A stretch of 64,000 nt of DNA, taken from the NCBI GenBank assembly GCA_045545735.1, contig JAZQBM010000007.1:1-64000 (forward strand), in the 5' to 3' direction. The DNA comes from Fimenecus sp045545735. GTDB taxonomy: Bacteria > Bacillota > Clostridia > Oscillospirales > Acutalibacteraceae. Every line of letters begins with the position of its first letter. Position 1 is the first letter of the stretch. The notes below the pieces were generated by a model. It was not told where the DNA came from and ran no database searches. It saw nothing but the letters and a program-made list of their open reading frames with translations. Shown here piece by piece: positions 18,550-28,596 of this stretch. The position numbers were made by a program, and so were the translations under genes.

Positions 18550-19911
18550 TTATTTTCCTACACAAAACTGTGCAAAAATTTCATTAACTACTAATTCTGT
18601 TGCCTTTTCGCCCGTTAAAACCATTAAGTTTTCAATAGCCGAATCAAGACAAACAGTAACAGCATCCATTGTCATACCAAGCATTAAGGCATTGTCAGCA
18701 TCTTTAAGGGCTTCAAGTGCTTTTTTGCAACAGTCACGTTGACGTTCATTAACAATTGCTGTTGCAGATGTGTCAAAATCTGCTGTTCCAAGCAACTGCT
18801 CAACCGCATTTGTAAGGGATTGTTTTCCGTCACCCGTTTTTGCTGAGATAAAAACTGTCTGTGCAAAATTTTCTTCAATTTCGCCTTTTAGATAGTTTTT
18901 GTCTAAATCTGTTTTATTGACAATTCCTATCGCCTTTTTACCTTTACAAAGTTCAATTAAGCGACGGTCTTCATCTGTTAAAGGTCTGCTTGCATCAAAA
19001 ACTGCAAGGACTAATTCAGCATTTTCAAGTCTTTTAACTGCACGGTCAACACCAATACTCTCAACTACATCATCAGTATCACGTACACCTGCCGTATCAG
19101 CAAGTCGTAAAGTAATTCCGCCCACATTTACTGTATCTTCTACAATATCGCGTGTTGTACCTGCAATTTCGGTGACAATTGATTTTTCAGTACCCGAAAG
19201 CAAGTTCATAAGTGTAGATTTTCCAACATTGGGGCAACCTACAATGGCGGTGTCAACACCTTCCATTATAATCTGCCCTTTCGAGAAGTCATTTATAAGT
19301 TTTTCAAGACTTAAAATGCTTTCGTCTATATGTTCTTTCAAATTGTTTTCAGATAAATCTTCAATTTCTTCATAAGGGTAATCAACCCAAGCAGAAAGAA
19401 GAGCCATATCATAAACTAATTTGTCATTTATCTTTTTAATTTCTTTGAAAAGTCTGCCCTCAAGCACTCCAAGAGCAATTTTTTCAGCCTGCTCACCTTG
19501 TGCAGAAATAATATTCATAACAGATTCGGCACTTGTCAAATCCATTTTTCCATTTAAGAAAGCTCGTTTAGTGAATTCGCCTGCTTCAGCAGGTACAGCA
19601 CCTGCACCGAGAACCGCTTTTAAAACTTTATCGGTAACAAAAAGTCCGCCGTGACAAGAAATCTCAACAACATCTTCACCTGTGTAACTTTTTGGTGCTT
19701 TGAACACAAGTGCCACAACATTGTCAATGTTGCCATTTTCATCATAAGCTTTGCCGTAAAGAGCAGAATAGCCACCTATTTCGCAAAGTTTTTTACCGTT
19801 GAATGAAGAAAAAACCTTGTCCGCAACAGATATAGCGTTTTCACCTGAAATTCTTACAATTCCTATTCCACCTGGGGCACGACCCGTTGAAATTGCCGCT
19901 ACGGTACTCAT
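18550..19911 (-). CDS. mnmE: tRNA modification GTPase MnmE
   Basis: With MnmG it forms the complex that installs 5-(carboxymethyl)aminomethyl groups on wobble U34 of tRNAs. The 453-residue protein has the N-terminal folate-binding domain (TGRAPGGIGIVRISG), the helical domain, an inserted G domain with G1 GCPNVGKS (225-232), and the C-terminal FCVGK with the conserved Cys451. Its partner mnmG lies across the origin at 34.7 kb, the usual Firmicute pattern of mnmE near oriC. The start overlaps the end of tadA by 4 bp. Confidence 0.97.
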   Translation of the reverse strand: MSTVAAISTGRAPGGIGIVRISGENAISVADKVFSSFNGKKLCEIGGYSALYGKAYDENGNIDNVVALVFKAPKSYTGEDVVEISCHGGLFVTDKVLKAVLGAGAVPAEAGEFTKRAFLNGKMDLTSAESVMNIISAQGEQAEKIALGVLEGRLFKEIKKINDKLVYDMALLSAWVDYPYEEIEDLSENNLKEHIDESILSLEKLINDFSKGQIIMEGVDTAIVGCPNVGKSTLMNLLSGTEKSIVTEIAGTTRDIVEDTVNVGGITLRLADTAGVRDTDDVVESIGVDRAVKRLENAELVLAVFDASRPLTDEDRRLIELCKGKKAIGIVNKTDLDKNYLKGEIEENFAQTVFISAKTGDGKQSLTNAVEQLLGTADFDTSATAIVNERQRDCCKKALEALKDADNALMLGMTMDAVTVCLDSAIENLMVLTGEKATELVVNEIFAQFCVGK

Positions 19912-20375
19912 TTTTCTTCACCCGCCTTCTTTTTCCTTAAATCTTTAAAGAAATTCGAAAGTATTTCCGCACATTGTTCACCCATAATTCCACCCTCATA
20001 TATCGGTTTATGAGTAAAATTCATATCAAAAAGACGTGCCGCCGAAACGACAGCACCGTTCTTTTCATCAGTTGCACCAAAATACACATTTTTAATTCTT
20101 GAATTTATGATTGCACCTGCACACATAGGACACGGCTCAAGAGTTACATACAAATCACATTTCCAGAGTCGCCAGCCACCAAGTTTTTTGCAGGCGTTAT
20201 CTATTGCTTCAATTTCGGCATGATGCAAAGCATTTTTCACGACTTCTCTGCGATTTCTGCCTTCGCCTACTATTTCGCCGTCACAGACTACAATTGCACC
20301 AACAGGCACTTCGCCCTCATCTGCCGATTGCTCGGCAAGAGAAAGTGCATATTTCATAAAATCAAACTTATCCAT
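19908..20375 (-). CDS. tadA: tRNA-specific adenosine deaminase
   Basis: Deaminates adenosine 34 of tRNA-Arg(ACG) to inosine. Zinc site: HAE with the catalytic Glu, and PCPMC supplying two cysteines (numbered from ATG 20375: His52, Glu54, Cys82, Cys85). Length of 155 residues is normal. A TTG two codons upstream overlaps the stop of the CPBP gene, but the ATG at 20375 gives the standard TadA start (MDKFDFMKYALSLA). It is coupled to mnmE downstream, grouping two tRNA wobble modifiers. Confidence 0.94.
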   Translation of the reverse strand: MDKFDFMKYALSLAEQSADEGEVPVGAIVVCDGEIVGEGRNRREVVKNALHHAEIEAIDNACKKLGGWRLWKCDLYVTLEPCPMCAGAIINSRIKNVYFGATDEKNGAVVSAARLFDMNFTHKPIYEGGIMGEQCAEILSNFFKDLRKKKAGEEK

Positions 20376-20377
20376 AA

Positions 20378-21457
20378 TCAAGACTCAATACTTGTAAGTG
20401 TAATTATAACCATAATGATAATTGCGATTACCATAGGTACATTTATAAATAACGAACTAACTTTTTCGCCGGATTTTAAGGTGTCTACACCTTTTGCCAA
20501 CTTTGTTTTGTAATTCATTGAGAAAAATCCAACTCCGCCAAGAATACCTAAAATAATAAATAATATTATCATTATTACTGCCGCAACACCTGACCAACTC
20601 TCACCAAAGTTACTGTCAATCGTCATAAGAATTACGGAATACATATTATTTATAAAATGAAGAATAATTGATGGCCAGATACTACCGGTTGCAATTGTAA
20701 GGTAACCTAAATACAGACCACCTACAACTGTGTATGGGATTTGTGCCATATTGCCGTGCATAATTGAGAAAATAAACGCACTTGCAACAATAGCAAAACC
20801 GTCACCATAACGGCGTAATGGTTGCATAACAACTCCGCGAATTGAAAATTCTTCAATAATAGCAGGAACAACAGCCATTGAAATTACTGAAATGAGAAAT
20901 CCGCTAATTCCGTTCATTTCTAAATCTTCAAGACCGCTTGTAAATTCTACTCCTGCAAGTGTCTGGAAAATAAGCGAAACAGCATTGACTACAATTGAAG
21001 AAATTAACATTATCGGTATAAGCATCATTGTAAGACATACTGCTGCTTTTCCGTTATAAACTGTACCAAATAGTAAGTTCCCTGCAAGTTTGCTTGATTT
21101 TAAAGTTAAATAAACAATTCCAAACGGAACGCCAATATAAATAATTGAACCTATTACGCTATACGCATAATTTGCAATTGAATTTTCATAAAGCAAATTA
21201 AAAGCAGGAATAAATTCACTCAATATTTCGATAACAATAGAAATAGCAAACGAAAGAATTACATAAGCAATTATAGCAAGGCCAAAACGGTTACCCATTT
21301 TACGCAGAACTTTTTTGTCATTTTTCTTTTCCTGTTGTTTCATATATTGCTCATTATAATATGAAGCATATCCGTTGTTTGCGTAGTTCATATTATAAGG
21401 CGTATTGTTTTGTCCCCATCCGCCAAACTGACTATTTGGATTTTGATAGTTATTCAT
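20378..21457 (-). CDS. CPBP-family intramembrane metalloprotease
   Basis: The 359-residue protein has a hydrophilic Asn/Gly/Tyr-rich N-terminus (1-45, for example GGWGQNNTPYNMNYANNGY) followed by about eight membrane helices. The CAAX-protease/bacteriocin-processing (CPBP) motifs are present: EEFSIRG (Glu-Glu-x3-Arg), FSIMHGN (F-x3-H) and HFINN (H-x3-N). Such proteins cleave substrates inside the membrane or serve as scaffolds; the target is unknown. It lies between the LCP gene and tadA in the same direction. Confidence 0.9.
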   Translation of the reverse strand: MNNYQNPNSQFGGWGQNNTPYNMNYANNGYASYYNEQYMKQQEKKNDKKVLRKMGNRFGLAIIAYVILSFAISIVIEILSEFIPAFNLLYENSIANYAYSVIGSIIYIGVPFGIVYLTLKSSKLAGNLLFGTVYNGKAAVCLTMMLIPIMLISSIVVNAVSLIFQTLAGVEFTSGLEDLEMNGISGFLISVISMAVVPAIIEEFSIRGVVMQPLRRYGDGFAIVASAFIFSIMHGNMAQIPYTVVGGLYLGYLTIATGSIWPSIILHFINNMYSVILMTIDSNFGESWSGVAAVIMIILFIILGILGGVGFFSMNYKTKLAKGVDTLKSGEKVSSLFINVPMVIAIIIMVIITLTSIES

Positions 21458-21493
21458 TGTAAACTCCTTAAAATGTCAGTTAAATATTTATTA

Positions 21494-22693
21494 TTAATTA
21501 TCAGTAGTCTTTTTTGAAACATAACCACCAATAACTGTGATTGCTGTTTTTCTTCCTTCTTCTTCAAGTTTGATATTTGTATCACCATAAAGTTCAAGCT
21601 GAAGCTTCTGTGCTGCAAGTGGATAGTCAACAACCCAAATCCAAGCAGTTGAACGAGAAGAATAACCATATCGAGTATCAGGTGTAGGCAAAGTGAGTTC
21701 TGTAATCTCATAGTTTGCCCAACCCTCAGTTACTGCCTTTGATGCATAACTGATAATTGATTTTTTGCTTATATTTGTACGCACGTTTGCAAGCATAACG
21801 TCTGCAACCTCATTGATTTCTGCAAGAGTTGCACTTTTTGCTTTTTCAATAAGTGCATTTACAACCTGACGCTGACGAGCAACACGGCTGATGTCACCAT
21901 TAGCATCTGTTTTTCTAACACGGCTGAATCTTAATGCTTGTTCACCATTAAGTAGAACATTTTCTCCACTTGGAAAATAAACACCTTTCTTTTCAGATGA
22001 AAGATGATTTGCAACATAAGCAGGAACATCAACATTTACGCCACCAAGAACATCAATAACCTGAGTAAATGAATCAAAGTCTACCATTGCATAACCGTCA
22101 ATTTCAATTTTGTAATCGTTTTCGATTGTTTCAACAAGATATGCAGGTCCGCCGTTTGCACAAGCCGCATTTAACTTTGCATAACGGTCAAATTGGTCCA
22201 TATAAGTGTAGCTGTCACGCATAAATGAAACCAATTTAATCTTTTTATCAACCTGATTGATAGAAACAAGCATCATAACATCAGTATTACCCTTTTCAGT
22301 AATATTTGCTCTGCCTGCTTCTTCCGCTGAAGCATCACTACCTATAAGCAAAACATTGATAATGTCGCGATTGCTCATTTTTTCGCCACCGTTAGTTGCC
22401 CAATTTTTAAGAATTTCCTTAAAATCGTTACCTGTAGCGTCATCCATTTCAGCGAAGTCAATGTTTTCTTCTGCACTGTCCACAAATTCTTGTGTAGGAT
22501 TAATTGTTGTGCTTTCAGGGTCATCAAAATCAATAAGACTAAATTTATGACCCACAAAAGCCACTACTGCAATTACAAGTGCAAGAAATACTGCGAGAAT
22601 AGGAAGTAAAATTACTAATAACTTTTTCTTTTTCTTCTTTTCTTCCTTTGGTTCTTCAATAACTTCATCTAACTTTTTCTCGTTGTCGTTCAT
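21494..22693 (-). CDS. LytR-CpsA-Psr family protein
   Basis: LCP proteins transfer undecaprenyl-linked glycopolymers such as teichoic acid or capsule to peptidoglycan. The 399-residue protein has a basic cytoplasmic start (KKKKKK), one membrane helix (about 25-48) and an extracellular LCP domain with NVLLIGSDA, VSFMRDSY (conserved Arg/Asp), YAKLNAACANGG, VDFDSF and ALRFSRVRK, with further arginines in DISRVARQRQVV. The C-terminus adds a short beta-rich stretch. It is 31 nt downstream of gyrA and may be read from the gyr operon. Confidence 0.93.
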   Translation of the reverse strand: MNDNEKKLDEVIEEPKEEKKKKKKLLVILLPILAVFLALVIAVVAFVGHKFSLIDFDDPESTTINPTQEFVDSAEENIDFAEMDDATGNDFKEILKNWATNGGEKMSNRDIINVLLIGSDASAEEAGRANITEKGNTDVMMLVSINQVDKKIKLVSFMRDSYTYMDQFDRYAKLNAACANGGPAYLVETIENDYKIEIDGYAMVDFDSFTQVIDVLGGVNVDVPAYVANHLSSEKKGVYFPSGENVLLNGEQALRFSRVRKTDANGDISRVARQRQVVNALIEKAKSATLAEINEVADVMLANVRTNISKKSIISYASKAVTEGWANYEITELTLPTPDTRYGYSSRSTAWIWVVDYPLAAQKLQLELYGDTNIKLEEEGRKTAITVIGGYVSKKTTDN

Positions 22694-22724
22694 ATTATAT
22701 CTTTCCTTTCACAAACAGAAAAAA

Positions 22725-25256
22725 TTATTCCTCGTTAGCACCCTCAACAGTTTCAACTGTTTCTGTTTCAGTTTCTTCTGTTTCTTCCTCATGCTCTGCA
22801 AGAGAAATTGTAACAACTTTTTCGCCATCTTTAGTTTTCATAAGAATAACACCCTTTGATGGTCTGTTACATTCTCTTACCTGCTCTGCAGGAAGACGAA
22901 TAATAATACCATCAGAAGAAATCATAATAATATCTTGTGTTTCATCTACCATTTCAATAGCACAAACTTCACCATACTGTTCAGTATGATAGTTTGTAAG
23001 ACCTTTACCACCACGGTTCTGAACACGGTAGTTAGAAACATCACTTCGTCTGCCGTAACCTTTTTCGCTGATTGTAAGAACTTTACCTTCGTCACCGAAA
23101 ATAACCATACCTACAACCTCGTCACCCTCACCGAGAGTAATAGCACGAACGCCACGAGCAGTTCTGCCAATAGCTCTTGCATCTTTTTCATTAAAGCAGA
23201 TACTCATACCCTTTCGAGTAGCAACCATCAAGTTCTGCTCACCATCAGTAAGTTTAACCCAACGAAGTTCGTCGCCCTCGTCAAGATTAATTGCAATAAT
23301 ACCGCTCTTACGAATGTTTTTGTATGCATCGAGTTCTGTACGTTTGATAACACCATTCTTTGTAGCCATACAAAGATAATATTTATCTTCACCAAAGTCC
23401 GGAACACGAAGCATGGCAGTAACTTTTTCGTCAGCAGTAATAGGAAGAATATTAACAATATTCATACCTTTACCGGTTCTTGTTCCTTCTGGAATTTCGT
23501 AACCCTTAAGACGATACATCTTACCTACTGATGTGAAGAAAAGAATGTAATCGTGAGATGAACAGATAAACATACTTTCAGCGTAGTCCTCTTCACGACG
23601 GCTCATACCCTTGATACCTTTACCGCCACGACGCTGTACCTGATAAGTTTCAACAGGCTGACGCTTAATGTAACCCATCTTTGTAAGAGTAAATACGCAA
23701 TCTTCTTCAGCAATAAGGTCTTCAATATCAACTTCGCCAAGAACATTTGAAATTTCAGTTCTTCTTTCATCACCGAATTTTTTACCGATAACTGAAAGTT
23801 CGTCCTTAAGAATTTCTTTAACTTTAGTTTCAGAACCGAGAATTTCAAGGTATTCAGCGATTTTTGCTCTTAATTCATCGCGTTCAGCAATAATTTTCTG
23901 GATTTCAAGACCTGCAAGTTGTCCAAGACGGAATGCTACGATTGCAGTTGCCTGTGGGTCATCAAAATCAAATTTTTCCATAATTGCAACTTTTGCTTCT
24001 GCCTGACCGCCTTTACAAGCACGGATTGTTGCAATAATTTCGTCAACGATGTCAATAGCACGAGCAAGACCTTCAAGAATATGTTCTCTTGCCTGAGCTT
24101 TATTAAGGTCATACTGTGTTCTTCTTGTGATAATTTCACATTGGAACTTAATGTATTCTTCAATAATCTGCTTAAGAGTGAGAACTTTAGGCTCACCATT
24201 AACAAGAGCAAGTTGAATAATACCATAAGAAATCTGAAGTTGTGTCATCTGATAAAGCTGATTGAGAATAACCTGTGGGTTAGCATCACGCTTTAAGTCG
24301 ATAACTATTCTCATACCGCCGCCGCGTTTTGATGAATAGTCGTTGATATCAGAAAGACCTTCAATTCTCTTGTCTTTATGCAAATCTGCAATAGATTCAA
24401 TAAGACGAGCCTTGTTTACCTGATAAGGAAGTTCTGTAATAATAATCTGGAAACGTCCATTTTTCTCATTTTCTACGATTTCTGCACGACCACGAAGTGC
24501 AATCTTGCCACGACCGGTAGCGTATGCCGCACGGATACCTGCTTTACCCATAATAATACCACTTGTTGGGAAGTCAGGTCCTTTGATATGCTCCATAATT
24601 TCGTCAAGTTCTGCTTCAGGGTTATCAATAACGCAACAAATACCGTCAACCAATTCACCAAGATTATGTGGTGGAATATTTGTAGCCATACCAACAGCAA
24701 TACCTGTTGAACCGTTAGCAAGAAGATTTGGATATCTTGATGGCAAAACGGTTGGTTCTTTAAGACGGTCGTCGTAGTTTGTTGTAAAATCAACTGTGTC
24801 CTTGTCAATATTTGTGAGCATTTCAAGAGCAATTTTGCTCATTCTTGACTCAGTATAACGGTATGCAGCAGGCGGGTCGCCGTCAACTGAACCGAAGTTA
24901 CCGTGACCATCAACAAGAACATATCTCATTGAGAAATCCTGTGCAAGACGTACCATTGCATCATAAACAGATGCGTCACCGTGTGGATGATATCTACCAA
25001 GCACTGAACCGACTGTGTCAGCACACTTACGGTGTGGTTTGTCTGGATAAAGTGAATTTTCGTACATTGTATAAAGAATTCTTCTGTGAACAGGTTTAAG
25101 TCCGTCACGTACATCGGGAAGTGCACGTGATGTAAGAACAGCCATTGAGTAGCTAAGGAAAGAACTTCTCATTTCCTTGTTAATCTCAACATTTATAATA
25201 TTCTGTTCTTCAAGTGGAACATAATCGCCCAAATTCTGATTGTTAGCTTTACTCAT
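22725..25256 (-). CDS. gyrA: DNA gyrase subunit A
   Basis: The breakage-reunion subunit of gyrase, which with GyrB introduces negative supercoils. 843 residues, normal length. The active-site Tyr134 lies in AAYRYTE, the GyrA box QRRGGKG that wraps DNA is present, and the six-bladed C-terminal domain follows, ending in an acidic Glu/Thr tail (EEETEETETETVETVEG). In the quinolone region (HPHGDASVYD) residue 95, equivalent to E. coli Ser83, is Ala. It starts 11 nt after gyrB. Confidence 0.98.
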   Translation of the reverse strand: MSKANNQNLGDYVPLEEQNIINVEINKEMRSSFLSYSMAVLTSRALPDVRDGLKPVHRRILYTMYENSLYPDKPHRKCADTVGSVLGRYHPHGDASVYDAMVRLAQDFSMRYVLVDGHGNFGSVDGDPPAAYRYTESRMSKIALEMLTNIDKDTVDFTTNYDDRLKEPTVLPSRYPNLLANGSTGIAVGMATNIPPHNLGELVDGICCVIDNPEAELDEIMEHIKGPDFPTSGIIMGKAGIRAAYATGRGKIALRGRAEIVENEKNGRFQIIITELPYQVNKARLIESIADLHKDKRIEGLSDINDYSSKRGGGMRIVIDLKRDANPQVILNQLYQMTQLQISYGIIQLALVNGEPKVLTLKQIIEEYIKFQCEIITRRTQYDLNKAQAREHILEGLARAIDIVDEIIATIRACKGGQAEAKVAIMEKFDFDDPQATAIVAFRLGQLAGLEIQKIIAERDELRAKIAEYLEILGSETKVKEILKDELSVIGKKFGDERRTEISNVLGEVDIEDLIAEEDCVFTLTKMGYIKRQPVETYQVQRRGGKGIKGMSRREEDYAESMFICSSHDYILFFTSVGKMYRLKGYEIPEGTRTGKGMNIVNILPITADEKVTAMLRVPDFGEDKYYLCMATKNGVIKRTELDAYKNIRKSGIIAINLDEGDELRWVKLTDGEQNLMVATRKGMSICFNEKDARAIGRTARGVRAITLGEGDEVVGMVIFGDEGKVLTISEKGYGRRSDVSNYRVQNRGGKGLTNYHTEQYGEVCAIEMVDETQDIIMISSDGIIIRLPAEQVRECNRPSKGVILMKTKDGEKVVTISLAEHEEETEETETETVETVEGANEE

Positions 25257-25267
25257 TTTTTTACCTC

Positions 25268-27229
25268 TTAAATGTCAAGATTAGTTGCGTATTTAGCGTT
25301 CTTTTCAATAAATTCTCTTCTTGGTTCAACTTTGTCGCCCATAAGAATTGAGAATGTTTCGTCTGCTTCCATAGCATCTTCAAGTGTTACTCGAAGCATT
25401 GTGCGTGTCGCAGGGTCCATAGTTGTTTCCCACAACTGTTCAGGGTCCATTTCACCAAGACCTTTGTAACGCTGAACGTCACAGTTTGCACCCATTTCTT
25501 CAAGGAATGCATCTCTTTGTTCATCAGAGAAAGCATATTCGTGGCGTTTGCCCTTGCTAACCTTGAAAAGTGGTGGCTGTGCAATATAAATATAGCCCTC
25601 AGTAATCAAATCTTTCATATATCTGAAGAAGAATGTGAGAAGAAGTGTTCTGATATGCTGACCGTCAACGTCGGCATCGGCCATAATTACAATTTTATGG
25701 TAACGAAGTTTTTCAATGTTAAATTCTTCGCCAATACCAGTACCGAGTGCCGTAACAACAGGTGTCAACTTATCATTACCAATAACCTTGTCAATTCTTG
25801 CTTTTTCAACGTTGAGCATTTTACCCCAAAGAGGAAGAATAGCCTGAATTCTGTTATCTCTGCCTTCTTTAGCAGAACCGCCCGCAGAGTCACCCTCGAC
25901 GATAAAGATTTCAGTATTTTCAGGGTTTTTATCAATACAGTCTGCAAGTTTACCGGGAAGTGAGTTACCCTCAAGTGCTGATTTTCTTCTTGCACTGTCT
26001 CTTGCTTTTCTTGCAGCCTCACGAGCACGAGATGCATCAAGTGCTTTATTAAAAATAGCCTTTGCTGCCTGTGGATTTTCTTCAAAATATGTCATCAACT
26101 TCTCGTACATCATTTTTGATACGATAGTCTGCATTTCTGTATTACCTAACTTACCTTTTGTCTGACCTTCAAATTCAGCTTCAGTAAGTTTAACGCTGAT
26201 AACTGCTGTCAAGCCCTCACGAACATCGTCACCTGAAAGATTTTTATCGTTATCTTTAAGTAATTTGAATTTTCTACCATATTCATTGAATACACGAGTA
26301 AGTGCAGTCTTAAAACCATTTTCGTGAGTACCGCCGTCGATTGTACGAACACCGTTAGCGAAACTCAAAATAATTTCATTGTAACCATCGTTATATGAAA
26401 TTGAAACTTCTGCACTTCTGTCACCACTTACAGTTGTAAAATGCATAATATCGTCAACAACAGGTGTAAGACCACGACTTGTATTAATGTAATCTACGAA
26501 AGATTTAATACCACCTTCGTAGCAGAAATTTTCTTCAATAATATTGTCAGGGTCACGCTTATCTGTAAGTGTAATTGAAAGACCGGCGTTTAAGAATGCC
26601 TGTTCACGAAGTCTTCTTTGTAAAACTTCATATTCATAAACAGTTGTTTCTGTAAAAATTTCAGGGTCAGCTTTGAACATAATAAATGTTCCTGTTTCGT
26701 CTGTATCCCCTACAATTTCAAGGTCACTTGCAATATTACCACGTTCAAATCTTTGACGGTGAACGTGACCATTTTGACTTACTTCAACAACGAACCATTT
26801 TGAAAGTGCGTTTACAACTGATGAACCAACACCATGCAAACCACCCGAAACTTTATAACCACTTCCGCCAAACTTACCGCCTGCGTGAAGAACTGTCAAA
26901 ACAACTGTAACTGCGGGAAGTCCTTGCTGTTCGTTAATACCAACGGGAATACCACGTCCGTTATCACGTACTGTAATAATATCGTCAGGTAAAATTTCAA
27001 CCTCAATATGAGTACAGTAACCTGCAAGTGCTTCGTCGATTGAGTTATCGACAATTTCATATACCAGGTGGTGAAGTCCTTTAGGGCCTGTTGAACCGAT
27101 ATACATACCCGGACGCTTTCTTACAGCTTCAAGTCCTTCAAGAACCTGAATAGCAGAGGCGTCATATGTTTCGGTGACAACCGTATCCATAACCTCTTCT
27201 TCAATTGTGTTTTTAATCTGGTCGCTCAT
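25268..27229 (-). CDS. gyrB: DNA gyrase subunit B
   Basis: The ATPase subunit of gyrase. 653 residues. The GHKL ATPase domain has EIVDNSIDEA, DNGRGIPVG and GGLHGVGSSVVNAL; the TOPRIM domain has EGDSAGGSAKEGRDNR and the acidic DADVDGQHIRTL; the C-terminus matches the usual GyrB tail with RREFIEKNAKYATNLDI. Located 24 nt after remB, in the standard origin cluster. Confidence 0.98.
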   Translation of the reverse strand: MSDQIKNTIEEEVMDTVVTETYDASAIQVLEGLEAVRKRPGMYIGSTGPKGLHHLVYEIVDNSIDEALAGYCTHIEVEILPDDIITVRDNGRGIPVGINEQQGLPAVTVVLTVLHAGGKFGGSGYKVSGGLHGVGSSVVNALSKWFVVEVSQNGHVHRQRFERGNIASDLEIVGDTDETGTFIMFKADPEIFTETTVYEYEVLQRRLREQAFLNAGLSITLTDKRDPDNIIEENFCYEGGIKSFVDYINTSRGLTPVVDDIMHFTTVSGDRSAEVSISYNDGYNEIILSFANGVRTIDGGTHENGFKTALTRVFNEYGRKFKLLKDNDKNLSGDDVREGLTAVISVKLTEAEFEGQTKGKLGNTEMQTIVSKMMYEKLMTYFEENPQAAKAIFNKALDASRAREAARKARDSARRKSALEGNSLPGKLADCIDKNPENTEIFIVEGDSAGGSAKEGRDNRIQAILPLWGKMLNVEKARIDKVIGNDKLTPVVTALGTGIGEEFNIEKLRYHKIVIMADADVDGQHIRTLLLTFFFRYMKDLITEGYIYIAQPPLFKVSKGKRHEYAFSDEQRDAFLEEMGANCDVQRYKGLGEMDPEQLWETTMDPATRTMLRVTLEDAMEADETFSILMGDKVEPRREFIEKNAKYATNLDI

Positions 27230-27253
27230 TTTTTTCCTCCGTCAAAAACTGAC

Positions 27254-27502
27254 TTATTTTATTCTTTTGAAAATTGTTGATGTATTTAGTGGCGAAATAT
27301 AAATTTCTTTTTTATTTTCCTTTGTAGTAACAATAAATGATTTTGGTAATTCTTCAATTGAAACTGTTATACATTCGCCATTTTTTGATGCGGTATTTAT
27401 GTATTCTCTTGTGCATTTGGAAACAGTTGTGTTATCAAGGTCAAATATACCTAAAATATTTTCATCAGTAATAACTGTGTCCTGCCCGATATTTAAATAC
27501 AT
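27254..27502 (-). CDS. remB: RemB-like small regulator (DUF370)
   Basis: An 82-residue protein matching the DUF370/RemB family (YaaB of Bacillus subtilis): MYLNIGQDTVI at the start, the GIFDLDN core and a C-terminal strand ending in the SFIVT and ISPLNTSTI segments. The related RemA is a DNA-binding regulator of biofilm matrix genes; RemB's role is less clear. Position between recF and gyrB is the conserved one. The stop overlaps the recF start region by one base, indicating co-translation. Confidence 0.85.
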   Translation of the reverse strand: MYLNIGQDTVITDENILGIFDLDNTTVSKCTREYINTASKNGECITVSIEELPKSFIVTTKENKKEIYISPLNTSTIFKRIK

Positions 27503-28596
27503 TAATCCACCGCTTTTCCGTTTTCTATTTTAAAAACCTTACCTGCGTGAAGTCTTGAAACTGTTTCTTTTTCACAACAAGTAATAAAAACTTGTTTATC
27601 TGTCATTTTATTGAGAATATAATTTTGACGCGTACTATCAAGTTCGCTCATTACATCATCAAGTAAAATTATAGGGTGTTCACCCTTTAAATCCTTAATA
27701 ATTTCTGCCTCACCGAGTTTTAATGCAAGCGATGCACTTCTTTGTTGACCTTGTGAGCCGAATTTTCTTGCAGAAATTTTATTTATAAGAATTTCAATAT
27801 CATCACGATGCGGACCACTTGTTGTATTTTTTAAATACAAATCATTTGGTCGGTGTTTTTGCATACTTTCAAAATAAATTCTTGCAATATCCTGCTTATC
27901 TTCACTTTCATAACGGACATTACTTAAATATTTTATAGAAAGTTCTTCTTTTTCCCCGGAAATTCCTGCATATATATCAGTTGCTTTTGATTGAAGTTTT
28001 TTTATGTAATCAATTCTGTCACAAATAACTTCAGCACCGGCAATAGCTATTTTTTCATCCCAGATATCAAGTGTATCAAGTAAAGACGGATTTTCTGCCG
28101 CATTTTTAAGTAATGCATTTTTTTGCTGAATAAGGTGATTAAAATACATAAGTTTTTTTGCATACATATTATCAATCTGACTTATTGCAGTATCAATAAA
28201 TTTTCGTCTGTTTACAGGTCCGTCTTTAATAAGTGACAAATGAATTGGTGAAAAAACAACAGCATAATATTTACCGATTAATTCACGAGGTGACTGAAGA
28301 TTAATCCCGTTTAAATTTGCAGTTCTTTTCTTATCAATAAAAATTGCCACATTATTTTCACGGATTGAAGTTTCAAAACTCATTGAAATTTTTGAATTTT
28401 CCTGCTCAAACTGAACAAGTTCACTATCTTTTGAATTTCTAAAACTTTTACATCCTGTAAAAAGCCAGATTGCCTCTAAAAGATTTGTTTTACCTTGTCC
28501 ATTCTGGCCATATATAACATTTATTTCTTTATGAGGAAAAATCCCCATAAAATCAATATTACGAAAATTTTCAATTTTAATTTCGTTAATAAACAT
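27502..28596 (-). CDS. recF: DNA replication and repair protein RecF
   Basis: SMC-like ATPase that loads RecA at gaps through RecFOR. 364 residues. Walker A GQNGQGKT (30-37), the RKFIDTAISQID segment, the signature motif region FGSQGQQRSASLALKL, and Walker B IILLDDVMSELD are all visible. Sits in the conserved dnaN-S4-recF-remB order; the start is directly adjacent to the S4 gene stop. Confidence 0.97.
   Translation of the reverse strand: MFINEIKIENFRNIDFMGIFPHKEINVIYGQNGQGKTNLLEAIWLFTGCKSFRNSKDSELVQFEQENSKISMSFETSIRENNVAIFIDKKRTANLNGINLQSPRELIGKYYAVVFSPIHLSLIKDGPVNRRKFIDTAISQIDNMYAKKLMYFNHLIQQKNALLKNAAENPSLLDTLDIWDEKIAIAGAEVICDRIDYIKKLQSKATDIYAGISGEKEELSIKYLSNVRYESEDKQDIARIYFESMQKHRPNDLYLKNTTSGPHRDDIEILINKISARKFGSQGQQRSASLALKLGEAEIIKDLKGEHPIILLDDVMSELDSTRQNYILNKMTDKQVFITCCEKETVSRLHAGKVFKIENGKAVD

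Noticed and set aside
22935..23531. Plus-strand frame of 198 codons opposite gyrA.
   Set aside because: Composition rich in Thr, Asn and Cys typical of antisense to a conserved gene; gyrA is certain on the other strand.
25100..25130. Further parS-like sequence (GCACGTGATG) in gyrA.
   Set aside because: Matches only the central CACGTG part, not the 16-bp palindrome.
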